This document shows, piece by piece, positions 18,601 through 25,610 of a stretch of DNA of 64,000 nucleotides. Positions within the stretch are counted from its first letter, which is position 1; the number at the start of each line of letters is the position of its first letter. The stretch is from Alistipes sp. Its GTDB lineage: Bacteria; Bacteroidota; Bacteroidia; Bacteroidales; Rikenellaceae. The notes beneath the pieces are model-generated. The model was not told where the DNA came from. It was given only the letters and a program-made list of their open reading frames with translations, and ran no database searches. The DNA is taken from NCBI GenBank assembly GCA_020026335.1, contig JAHHQO010000012.1, positions 1-64,000 on the forward strand, given 5' to 3'. Position numbers and translations under genes: made by a program.

Positions 18601-19543
18601 CTTTCTGCAATGTATTATAGATAATCGAGTAATCGATACCCGACTTGTTGTCTTTGTGCAAGAGGATAGTCTTCACACCGCTTTCGAGAATCTGGTCGAT
18701 GTGCTCCTCTTCCAACACGGTCTCACGGTCAACAATGACATTGTTACGCTCGATGGAAACAACCTCACCGGTATCCTCATCGACGAAGTCCTCTACCCAT
18801 GTGAGCAGGACACGCGCTGCCAGTTTGCGACCTACGGCCTTCTTCAGATTGGCCTTGGTGACCTTAATTTCGTCCGCCAGGTCGAAAATCTCAAGAATCT
18901 GACGGTCGGTTTCGAAACCAATGGCACGCAACAATGTGGTGACGGGCAACTTCTTCTTACGGTCGATGTAGGCATACATCACGTTGTTGATGTCGGTTGC
19001 GAACTCAATCCACGAACCCTTGAAGGGAATGATACGAGCCGAATAGAGCTTGGTTCCGTTGGTGTGCATGCTCTCGCCGAAGAATACACCGGGCGAACGA
19101 TGCAACTGAGATACGATGACACGCTCAGCACCATTGATGACAAAAGTACCACGCTCTGTCATGTAGGGAATCATACCGAAATACACGTCCTGCACAACGG
19201 TACCGAATTCTTCGTGATCGTTGTCCGTGCAGTACAGCTTGAGTTTAGCCTTGAGGGGGACACTGTAAGTCAGACCGCGCTCGAGGCACTCCTCGATAGA
19301 ATAGCGAGGCGGGTCAATATAGTAGTCGATAAACTCCAGAACGAAATTGTTCCGGGTATCCGTAATTGGGAAATTCTCCTGGAATACTTTGTAGAGACCT
19401 TCGTTTTTACGATTCTCTGCAGTGGTATCCATCTGGAAAAAATCACGGAATGATTTAAGCTGAATTTCCAACAAGTCGGGATAAGGTACTCGATTCTTGA
19501 TGGAAGTAAAGCTAATTCTTTGTTGTGTTTTTGCTGTGGACAT
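15683..19543 (-). CDS. rpoB: DNA-directed RNA polymerase subunit beta
   Basis: The catalytic beta subunit has 1286 residues from the ATG at 19543 (MSTAKTQQRISF). A TTG four codons upstream would add MDFT and is less likely. The rifampicin pocket reads SQFLDQINPLAEITHKRRL near residues 470-490. Compared with E. coli, Met515 is Leu and Asn518 is Ile. Downstream ESPEGPNIGLI, the KKGQILTQGYST segment and the C-terminal GEMEVWALEGFGAA clamp motif are intact. The leader between rplL and rpoB carries an attenuator-like hairpin. Confidence 0.98.
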   Translation of the reverse strand: MSTAKTQQRISFTSIKNRVPYPDLLEIQLKSFRDFFQMDTTAENRKNEGLYKVFQENFPITDTRNNFVLEFIDYYIDPPRYSIEECLERGLTYSVPLKAKLKLYCTDNDHEEFGTVVQDVYFGMIPYMTERGTFVINGAERVIVSQLHRSPGVFFGESMHTNGTKLYSARIIPFKGSWIEFATDINNVMYAYIDRKKKLPVTTLLRAIGFETDRQILEIFDLADEIKVTKANLKKAVGRKLAARVLLTWVEDFVDEDTGEVVSIERNNVIVDRETVLEEEHIDQILESGVKTILLHKDNKSGIDYSIIYNTLQKDTCNSEKEAVVHIYRQLRASEPPDEATARDVIDKLFFSDKRYDLGDVGRYRINKKLNLDTDPSIRTLTREDIIAIIKYLILLINSKADVDDIDHLSNRRVRIVGEQLANQFSVGFVRMARTIRERMNVRDNEVFTPVDLINAKTLSSVINSFFGTSQLSQFLDQINPLAEITHKRRLSALGPGGLSRDRAGFEVRDVHYTHYGRLCPIESPEGPNIGLISSLCVYAKISPMGFIETPYRTVTDSKIDMDNSHIKYYSAEEEEGKIVAQSNIPIDDEGNFLEPDRIKAREGADFPVVTAADVDLMDVAPNQIASIAASLVPFLEHDDANRALMGSNMMRQAVPLVTPEAPIVGTGIEKDMISDSRIQIVAKKDGEVVFADATQIQIKYERTEDEILASFEPEVTTYMLPRYRRTNQNTSVTLTPIVLTGDHVKKGQILTQGYSTEHGELALGRNLKVAFMPWKGYNFEDAIVISERIQREDIFTSVHVDEYIMEVRDTKRGVEELTSDIPNVSEDATKDLDTNGIIRVGAVVHPGDILIGKITPKGESDPSPEEKLLRAIFGDKAGDVKDASMKAQPSLHGVVIGTTLYSRVTKDGKRSRAAERAMLEKFDEKFAGQVAELTERLVDKLWTLLEGKTTIGITDYFGVEIFPAGSKFSKTMLEEIAHKDTDEKTGVVMGYLDLGSCKWTGDEHIDNLIETTINNYTIEWKKADAAIKREKYNFTNGDELPQTGVIQMAKVYIAKKRKLKVGDKMAGRHGNKGIVARVVRDEDMPFLEDGSIVDICLNPLGVPSRMNLGQIYETVLGWAGRELGLRFATPIFDGASLDEINEYTAKAGLPHSGRTRLFDGGTGEMFDQPATVGVIYMLKLGHMIDDKMHARSIGPYSLITQQPLGGKAQFGGQRFGEMEVWALEGFGAANILQEILTIKSDDVMGRAKAYEAIVKGDNMPKPGIPEAMNVLLHELRGLALSVKLE

Positions 19544-19659
19544 CGTAAAATCCAAATTAGTTGAAGTGTAGTTGGCGGGTTACGCTCCCGATAATGCAGG
19601 GTAATTATCCCTTAAATGCCCCCGACTTAGGTATACAATACACCCCGGGAGCACCAATT

Positions 19660-19704
19660 CCAAAGAACGGACACAGCTCCTAATCGGCACTTCCAGTTCT
19701 TTAG
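19660..19704 (-). promoter_or_regulatory. Second leader stem upstream of rpoB
   Basis: On the minus strand a nine-base arm (19696-19704) pairs with one at 19660-19668, including one G-U pair, enclosing 27 bases. It lies downstream of the attenuator-like hairpin in the rplL-rpoB spacer and could be part of a regulatory fold. Confidence 0.4.
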
Positions 19705-19710
19705 AGCAAG

Positions 19711-19748
19711 AAAAGGCATAGAGCTTATACTACGATAAGCCCTACACC
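19711..19748 (-). terminator. rplL-rpoB attenuator-like terminator
   Basis: On the minus strand a 14-bp stem (19735-19748 with 19715-19728, three G-U pairs, loop CGTAGT) is followed at once by TTTTCTT. It begins 32 bases after the rplL stop. It would let only part of the ribosomal transcription continue into rpoBC, as the well-known attenuator at the same place does in E. coli. Confidence 0.7.
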
Positions 19749-19780
19749 TGCTTTAATTTGATGCGAGTTAAGCAGCAATA

Positions 19781-20155
19781 CTACTTAAGCTCAACCTCTG
19801 CACCTGCTTCCTCAAGCTGACCCTTGATCTGCTCAGCCTCTTCCTTCGAAACACCCTCCTTAACAGCCTTGGGTGCACCGTCTACGAGTGCCTTAGCGTC
19901 ACCGAGCGAAAGACCAGCGATATCCTTAACGACCTTGATTACCTGGAGCTTTGCCTGACCTGCAGCCTTCAAAATTACATCAAAAGATGTCTTCTCAGCA
20001 GCTGCAGCCTCTGCGCCTGCAGCGGGAGCAGCAACTGCTACTGCAGCAGCAGCGGGCTCAATACCGTACTCCTCCTTGAGGATCTGTGCGAGTTCGTTTA
20101 CCTCGGTAACCTTCAAGTTTACCAATTCTTCAGCAAGTTTCTTTACGTCTGCCAT
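19781..20155 (-). CDS. rplL: 50S ribosomal protein L7/L12
   Basis: The stalk protein recruits translation factors. The 124 residues comprise an N-terminal dimerisation helix, an Ala-rich hinge (about 36-53: PAAAAVAVAAPAAGAEA) and the C-terminal domain with IKVVKDIAGLSLGDAKALVD. It follows rplJ by 42 bases. The product is needed in several copies per ribosome, which fits a terminator-like hairpin directly downstream that lowers rpoBC expression. Confidence 0.98.
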   Translation of the reverse strand: MADVKKLAEELVNLKVTEVNELAQILKEEYGIEPAAAAVAVAAPAAGAEAAAAEKTSFDVILKAAGQAKLQVIKVVKDIAGLSLGDAKALVDGAPKAVKEGVSKEEAEQIKGQLEEAGAEVELK

Positions 20156-20197
20156 AGTTGTAAGCTTATTAAATTTTTATTATTTTCTTAATTGTGA

Positions 20198-20722
20198 TTA
20201 GTTGTTTCTCGATTCAAGTGTCTTTACGATACCTGCAATCTTCTGACCTGCATTACCCTGCAATGCAGAAATAACATTCTTCGCGGGAGACTGCAACAGA
20301 GCGATAACGTCTGCGATAAGCTCCTCCTTAGACTTAATGTTACAAAGTGTCTCGATCTGATCGTCACCGACATAAACACCACCCTCGGCATAAGCTGCCT
20401 TCAAAACGGGCTTGTCTGCTGTCTTGCGGAACTCCTTGATCAAAACCGCGGGGTTCTTAGCAACGTGGGTGAACATAACGGAGGTCGAGCCCTCCAATAC
20501 TTTTACCAACTCAGCGTCAGCCTTCTCCACCTTCTCCAGAGCCTTAGCCAAAAGAGTGTTCTTGCACACTACCAGCTTAATCTCCTTCTCGAAGCACTTC
20601 TTACGCAAAGCAGCAGTCTGCTCGGCATTCAAAGCCTCGATATCAGTGATGTAGAAATGGGGATATGCCTCGAGCTGCTCGGCAAGGCTGTTAATAACAA
20701 CCAACTTTTCTTCCTTAGTCAT
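20198..20722 (-). CDS. rplJ: 50S ribosomal protein L10
   Basis: L10 anchors the L7/L12 dimers to 23S rRNA at the stalk base. It has 174 residues. The N-terminal region has the usual NSLAEQLEAYPHFYITD start and a KNTLLAKALE segment, and the C-terminal helix (about 135-174) would bind L7/L12. It lies 15 bases after rplA, too close for a separate L10 leader upstream. Confidence 0.97.
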   Translation of the reverse strand: MTKEEKLVVINSLAEQLEAYPHFYITDIEALNAEQTAALRKKCFEKEIKLVVCKNTLLAKALEKVEKADAELVKVLEGSTSVMFTHVAKNPAVLIKEFRKTADKPVLKAAYAEGGVYVGDDQIETLCNIKSKEELIADVIALLQSPAKNVISALQGNAGQKIAGIVKTLESRNN

Positions 20723-20737
20723 CTCTTACAATCCTCC

Positions 20738-21436
20738 TTATTTGGTTTCTACTGATTTGGCATCGATCTGCAAACCGGGACTCATAGTGGTCGAGAGATA
20801 AATACTCTTCACATAAGAACCTTTAGCAGCAGCGGGTTTCAACTTGATGATTGTGTTCAACACCTCATTGGCGTTCTCTGCAATCTGTTCAGCTGAAAAC
20901 GAAATCTTGCCTACTGAAGTATGGATGATACCGAACTTGTCGACCTTGAAGTCGATCTTACCGGCCTTCACCTCATTTACAGCCTTAGCCACGTCCATAG
21001 TAACCGTACCGGTTTTGGGGTTAGGCATAAGACCGCGGGGACCGAGGATACGACCCAAAGCACCAACTTTACCCATTACGTTAGGAGTACAGATGATAAC
21101 GTCAACATCGGTCCAACCGGACTTAATCTTGTCAACGTACTCGTCCAGACCTACATAATCAGCACCTGCTGCCTTAGCGTCTGCCTCTTTCTCGGGAGTA
21201 CAAAGTACCAATACGCGAACTGTCTTACCTGTTCCGTGGGGAAGGGTTACGACACCACGTACCATTTGGTTAGCCTTACGGGGATCAACACCCAGGCGTA
21301 CGTCAATATCTACCGAAGCATCAAATTTTGTGAAAGTGATTTCCTTCAGAAGACTTGCAGCCTCAGAAAGTTTGTAAGCCTTACCGGCCTCAACCTTTGC
21401 GTAAGCGATTTTTTGATTTTTTGTCAATTTACTCAT
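20738..21436 (-). CDS. rplA: 50S ribosomal protein L1
   Basis: L1 binds 23S rRNA at the mobile stalk near the E site. Its 232 residues are a standard length. The family motif GRILGPRGLMPNPKTGTV lies near residues 127-144, and SFSAEQIAENANEVL and KSIYLSTTMSPGLQID are also present. It starts eight bases after the rplK stop. Confidence 0.98.
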   Translation of the reverse strand: MSKLTKNQKIAYAKVEAGKAYKLSEAASLLKEITFTKFDASVDIDVRLGVDPRKANQMVRGVVTLPHGTGKTVRVLVLCTPEKEADAKAAGADYVGLDEYVDKIKSGWTDVDVIICTPNVMGKVGALGRILGPRGLMPNPKTGTVTMDVAKAVNEVKAGKIDFKVDKFGIIHTSVGKISFSAEQIAENANEVLNTIIKLKPAAAKGSYVKSIYLSTTMSPGLQIDAKSVETK

Positions 21437-21444
21437 CTTCTCAA

Positions 21445-21885
21445 TTACTTGTTAGGAAATTCGCCAACAACGCTGATACCCATGCTGCGTGCAGTACCGG
21501 CAACCATCTTCATAGCAGCCTCTACTGTAAAACAGTTCATGTCAGGCATCTTGTCCTGAGCGATTTCACGAATTTGATCCCAGGTGATCTGACCTACCTT
21601 ATCACGGTTAGGCTGTGCGGAACCTTTCGCTACCTTAATTGCTTCCTTAAGTTGAACAGCAACGGGCGGCTGTTTAACAACGAAGTCAAACGACTTGTCG
21701 CTGTAAACCGTGATGATAACCGGGAGAACCTTTCCAGCCTTGTCCTGTGTACGCGCATTGAACTGCTTACAGAAGTCCATGATGTTGACTCCCTTAGAAC
21801 CCAATGCGGGACCAACCGGGGGCGAAGGATTGGCGGCACCACCTTTAATCTGCAATTTGATAAATGCAGCAACCTCTTTTGCCAT
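21445..21885 (-). CDS. rplK: 50S ribosomal protein L11
   Basis: L11 forms part of the GTPase-associated centre. It has 146 residues. The N-terminal domain carries IKGGAANPSPPVGPALGSKG with the conserved prolines, and the C-terminal RNA-binding domain has GTARSMGISV. It lies 15 bases after nusG. Confidence 0.98.
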   Translation of the reverse strand: MAKEVAAFIKLQIKGGAANPSPPVGPALGSKGVNIMDFCKQFNARTQDKAGKVLPVIITVYSDKSFDFVVKQPPVAVQLKEAIKVAKGSAQPNRDKVGQITWDQIREIAQDKMPDMNCFTVEAAMKMVAGTARSMGISVVGEFPNK

Positions 21886-21900
21886 AGTTTACTTGGTTTT

Positions 21901-22461
21901 TTATTCTTTTTCTACTTGTGTGAAACTCAACTCCATAGGAGTTTTGCGCCCAAATATCTTCACCGATACTGTGAGTTTCTTGCGCTCGTTGTCGATTTCC
22001 TCGATGGTACCCTGGAAGCTTGAGAAAGGGCCATCGGTAACCTTGACGGTCTCACCGACAACGAATGGTATCTCGTTTTCCTCTTCCATTGAATTCAGCT
22101 CATCGACTCTACCGAGGATGCGAGCCACCTCCTGTGGACGGAGCGGTGTTGCATTCATCTTGCGACTGTCCTCTTTGGTATCGCCCAAAAAGCCGAGCAC
22201 ATTGGGAGTGTTACGAATGATAATCGGAATTTGGCCTACAAAAGCTGCTTCAACCAACACATAACCCGGATAAGAAACTCTCTCCTTGGAGACCTTCTTT
22301 CCGTTACGAATTGAATAGATCTTCTCAGTGGGAATTAACACCTGAGAAATGTAGTCCTCCAGATGGTTATGACGAATCTCGGACTCGAGGTACTCTTTGA
22401 CCTTCGCTTCCTTACCGCCAATCGCACGGACCACATACCACTGTTTTTGAATCTCGCCCAT
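21901..22461 (-). CDS. nusG: Transcription termination/antitermination factor NusG
   Basis: NusG binds RNA polymerase and links it to the ribosome or Rho. The 186 residues show an N-terminal NGN domain starting QWYVVRAIGGKEAKVKEYL, with PGYVLVEAAF, and a C-terminal KOW domain with GETVKVTDGPFSSFQGTIEEI. It follows secE by 12 bases in the usual order. Confidence 0.97.
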   Translation of the reverse strand: MGEIQKQWYVVRAIGGKEAKVKEYLESEIRHNHLEDYISQVLIPTEKIYSIRNGKKVSKERVSYPGYVLVEAAFVGQIPIIIRNTPNVLGFLGDTKEDSRKMNATPLRPQEVARILGRVDELNSMEEENEIPFVVGETVKVTDGPFSSFQGTIEEIDNERKKLTVSVKIFGRKTPMELSFTQVEKE

Positions 22462-22473
22462 TATTAGTAATAA

Positions 22474-22671
22474 TTAATTGCCAAGATTGCCCAGTGTTCT
22501 ATAAACGACATCCATGATGTTCTTGAAGCTAATATCCATAGCCAAAACAACCACCGCGAATATTGCTGAAGCAATCATCACAACGATGGTCGAACTCTGG
22601 AGCTGCGAGAAAGAAGGCCAAGAGACCTTGTTTACAAGCTCGTTATAGGATTCTTTAAAGTAATTAAGCAT
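22474..22671 (-). CDS. secE: Preprotein translocase subunit SecE
   Basis: This small membrane subunit clamps the SecY channel. The 65 residues form the short single-span type: an amphipathic helix with VNKVSWPSFSQLQSSTIVV, then one hydrophobic span (about 29-50). It lies between tRNA-Trp and nusG, the position seen in most bacteria. Confidence 0.96.
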   Translation of the reverse strand: MLNYFKESYNELVNKVSWPSFSQLQSSTIVVMIASAIFAVVVLAMDISFKNIMDVVYRTLGNLGN

Positions 22672-22690
22672 TGCTTTCGTATTTTATTGG

Positions 22691-22761
22691 CAGGAGCAGA
22701 GAGATTCGAACTCCCATCAACGGTTTTGGAGACCGCTATTCTGCCCTTGAACTATGCTCCT
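22691..22761 (-). tRNA. tRNA-Trp (CCA)
   Basis: A 71-nt gene with acceptor AGGAGCA/TGCTCCT, discriminator G and anticodon loop CTCCAAA giving CCA. It lies between tuf and secE, a classic order, and is probably cut out of the operon transcript. Confidence 0.95.
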
Positions 22762-22765
22762 AAAT

Positions 22766-22796
22766 CAAGGAGCAGCACTTGCTGCACTGCTCCTTG
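22766..22796 (-). other. Hairpin between tuf and tRNA-Trp
   Basis: CAAGGAGCAG / CTGCTCCTTG forms a strong stem but lacks a T-run. It may mark RNA processing or the tuf mRNA 3' end rather than full termination. Confidence 0.5.
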
Positions 22797-22812
22797 TTGA
22801 ACAGTATTGTGA

Positions 22813-24000
22813 TTACTTCACTACTTTCAGGATCTGACCAGCACCTACGGTACGACCACCCTCGCGGATTGCGAAACGGAGACCCTCATTGAGAGCTACA
22901 GGGTAGATCAACTTAACGGTGATAGTTACGTGGTCACCAGGCATTACCATGTCTACGCCCTCGGGAAGGTGAACCTCACCGGTAACGTCCATAGTACGCA
23001 GATAGAACTGGGGACGGTAGTTGTTGTGGAAAGGAGTGTGACGACCACCCTCTTCCTTCTTCAGGATATAAACCTCAGCCTCGAACTCGGTGTGGGGAGT
23101 GATCGAACCGGGCTTAGCAACAACCATACCACGCTTAACGTCCTTCTTGTCGATACCGCGGAGCAACAAACCTACGTTGTCACCAGCCTCACCCTCATCG
23201 AGGAGCTTGCGGAACATCTCGACACCGGTACAAGTCGAGTTCAGAGTCTTCTCCTCCAAACCTACGATCTCAACGGGATCACCTACGTGGATGATACCAG
23301 TCTCGATACGACCTGTAACAACAGTACCACGACCAGTGATAGAGAAGATATCCTCAACAGGCATCAAGAAAGGCTTCTCGTTCTCACGCTGGGGAAGAGG
23401 AATGTACTCGTCAACAGCGTCCATGAGCTCCATGATCTTCTCCTCCCACTTGGGATCGCCGTTCAAGCCACCAAGAGCCGAACCACGGATGATAGGAGCG
23501 TTGTCACCATCGTAATCATATTTCGAAAGAAGGTCACGAACCTCCATCTCAACGAGGTCGAGCATCTCGGGATCGTCAACCATATCGCACTTGTTCAAGA
23601 AAACAACGATACGGGGAACGTTCACCTGGCGAGCCAAAAGTACGTGCTCGTTAGTCTGGGGCATGGGACCGTCAGTAGCAGCAACAACCAAAATTGCACC
23701 GTCCATCTGAGCAGCACCGGTAACCATGTTCTTAACGTAGTCGGCGTGACCCGGGCAGTCTACGTGAGCATAGTGACGAGAAGCGGTCTGGTACTCAACG
23801 TGCGAAGTGTTGATGGTGATACCACGCTCTTTCTCCTCGGGAGCGTTATCGATCTGGTCGAAAGAACGAAGCTCAGAAAGGCCCTTCTTTGCGAGAACTG
23901 TGGTAATAGCAGCAGTAAGAGTAGTCTTACCGTGGTCTACGTGACCGATTGTACCGATGTTCACGTGCGGTTTCGAACGGTCAAATTTTTCTTTTGCCAT
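22813..24000 (-). CDS. tuf: Elongation factor Tu
   Basis: This GTPase delivers aminoacyl-tRNA to the ribosome. It has 395 residues with G1 GHVDHGKTTL (about 18-27), the switch I region RGITINTSHVEY, G3 DCPGHADYVKNM and G4 NKCDMVDD. Domain 2 and 3 motifs such as RHTPFHNNYRPQFYLRT are intact. It is preceded by tRNA-Thr, -Tyr and -Gly and followed by tRNA-Trp on the same strand. Confidence 0.99.
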   Translation of the reverse strand: MAKEKFDRSKPHVNIGTIGHVDHGKTTLTAAITTVLAKKGLSELRSFDQIDNAPEEKERGITINTSHVEYQTASRHYAHVDCPGHADYVKNMVTGAAQMDGAILVVAATDGPMPQTNEHVLLARQVNVPRIVVFLNKCDMVDDPEMLDLVEMEVRDLLSKYDYDGDNAPIIRGSALGGLNGDPKWEEKIMELMDAVDEYIPLPQRENEKPFLMPVEDIFSITGRGTVVTGRIETGIIHVGDPVEIVGLEEKTLNSTCTGVEMFRKLLDEGEAGDNVGLLLRGIDKKDVKRGMVVAKPGSITPHTEFEAEVYILKKEEGGRHTPFHNNYRPQFYLRTMDVTGEVHLPEGVDMVMPGDHVTITVKLIYPVALNEGLRFAIREGGRTVGAGQILKVVK

Positions 24001-24130
24001 AGTATTAAATATTTAAAATTTTATTAAAAATTAATCTTAAAGTTTTAATATTCATTTCGCAGAACAAGCGGCAACGCTTTCACCCCCGCCGAACCGGCAT
24101 TTGATGTAAGCACTACACGCTACTGCTTTG

Positions 24131-24203
24131 AGCGGAAGACGAGGCTCAAACTCGCGACCCTTAGCTTGGAAGGCTAATGCTCTATCAACTGAGCTACTTC
24201 CGC
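24131..24203 (-). tRNA. tRNA-Gly (UCC)
   Basis: A 73-nt gene with acceptor GCGGAAG/CTTCCGC, discriminator U and anticodon loop CTTCCAA giving UCC. It is third in the tRNA-Thr-Tyr-Gly-tuf run. Confidence 0.95.
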
Positions 24204-24293
24204 AAAAATACACCGTATCAGAGTTCCTCATCTTTGCTTTTCGAAACAAATTCTCAAGACAAAGTCATGCAACTCCAATCGGTTTCTCTAAAG

Positions 24294-24376
24294 TGGGAAG
24301 TGATGGATTCGAACCACCGAAGGCGTAAGCCAGCAGATTTACAGTCTGCCCCATTTGGCCACTCTGGTAACTTCCC
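24294..24376 (-). tRNA. tRNA-Tyr (GUA)
   Basis: An 83-nt gene with a long variable arm, acceptor GGGAAGT/ACTTCCC, discriminator A and anticodon loop CTGTAAA giving GUA. Confidence 0.95.
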
Positions 24377-24406
24377 AAATGCTATTGATAAGTCGTGTAA
24401 ACTTCG

Positions 24407-24480
24407 AGCCGATGGAGGGATTCGAACCCCCGACCAGCTGATTACAAATCAGCTGCTCTGGCCAACTGAGCTACATCGGC
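24407..24480 (-). tRNA. tRNA-Thr (UGU)
   Basis: A 74-nt gene with acceptor GCCGATG/CATCGGC and anticodon loop TTTGTAA giving UGU. It is the first gene after the promoter at 24507-24538. Confidence 0.95.
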
Positions 24481-24506
24481 AAATCAACCTTTATGTTTAC
24501 GGAGTG

Positions 24507-24538
24507 CAAAGATATGAAAGAAATTTTAATTATGCAAA
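24507..24538 (-). promoter_or_regulatory. Promoter of the tRNA-tuf-rpo operon
   Basis: TTTG (24535-24538), 20-base spacer and TATCTTTG (24507-24514) on the minus strand, 26 bases before tRNA-Thr. A second TATCTTTG (24628-24635) lies 120 bases upstream without a clear -33 box and may be a second start. Confidence 0.85.
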
Positions 24539-24639
24539 TTTTTCATCAAAATTTTTTCATTTTTTACTCTTCTCAAAGAACTCGATGTTTCGATTTGCCC
24601 CTACACGTTGTGGGGTTAAATCGGGTGCAAAGATATGAA

Positions 24640-25420
24640 AAGTTTTGAATACCGCAACACAATCGGGCAAAAATATTACACAAGAATGTAAAGTTCTTGC
24701 GAAAATCGGTATTTTGAGGTCATTTTCTCTTTTATACCTATTTATATATAATATAGGGACACTCCCATCGCCCCGTTCCCCGATAAAACTCATTCCCGAC
24801 AGGGTGAAAATACCTACTTTTGACCTGAAAATTTTTCTTCACCGTCCGCAAAAAATTCCTATCTTTTCCTGCGAAAAATTCTTCCGTGCCCCCAACTTTT
24901 TCCCCCACTGCTCCTCTCTTTACCTCCGAACAGGGGCTGAAATTTTCTCAAAAAATTTTTACTTTTCCTACCGGCGGACGACAAAAACCTGCCGGATACC
25001 CTCCGACTCCGCCCCCCCCTCACCATCGCAAATTTTCCAGAAAAAGGTTGTTTCCCCGTGCGAGACCGCACCCTACAACCCCTCTTTTGCCCTCCTCCCC
25101 CATAATGGGGAAATTGCATTTCACCGCTCTGCCACATCTGCGCGCACAAGAATGGACAAATCAAGCAATTTATTGCCCACTCTGCCCTCTCTGACCATTC
25201 ACCACAACCGCCCCGAAGTCGCAATCCGTCCGCCGACCACCGCCACGCCCGTCTTACGCCCTGTCGCCACTATCGAGATCGCCCCTCCCTAAGGCAGAAC
25301 GACCGCTCAATCCCGAAAGTTACGACATTTCGTCCTTGCGGCGCACAGCCCGACACAGAGGGTGAAAAGCAGCGGGAAAAGGCTTCTGGAGGGAGCAGGA
25401 ATATCTTTAAAAAATTTAAG
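24640..25420. other. Gene-free spacer rich in pyrimidines on the plus strand
   Basis: No gene is supported here. It contains an AT motif with TTTATATATAATATAGG (about 24737-24753) and long runs of C and T from about 24780 to 25270. Open frames in it are low-complexity and look unlike protein. It separates the translation operon from the TonB operon. Confidence 0.6.
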
Positions 25421-25431
25421 AAACACCAATC

Positions 25432-25505
25432 TCCCCAGTGGCGACAATCCGAACAAAAAGTGCTGTTCCACGCTCCCGGTAAGCCACTTTCGGGGAAGTC
25501 CCTAT
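25432..25505. other. Conserved-looking structured element
   Basis: CCCC + AGTGGC (one side) pairs with GCCACT + GGGG (other side) around a three-base bulge, giving ten pairs. The enclosed part holds a second hairpin, GAACA / TGTTC. The pairing is possible on either strand. A minus-strand frame of 84 codons (25270-25524) runs through it but has no family likeness I recognise. It could be a structured RNA, a 5' element for the TonB operon or a repeat copy. Confidence 0.4.
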
Positions 25506-25610
25506 AATTAGGTATTTCATTCATACACCATAAATTATGTTCTTTATTTACGTACCTTTAACCCATATTCAACACGAAATAGACAAATTAACCGATTTAT
25601 TTTCCCGCTT

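Noticed and set aside
24557..24793. 78-codon minus-strand frame ahead of tRNA-Thr
   Set aside because: It covers both promoter boxes of the tRNA-tuf operon and resembles no protein family.
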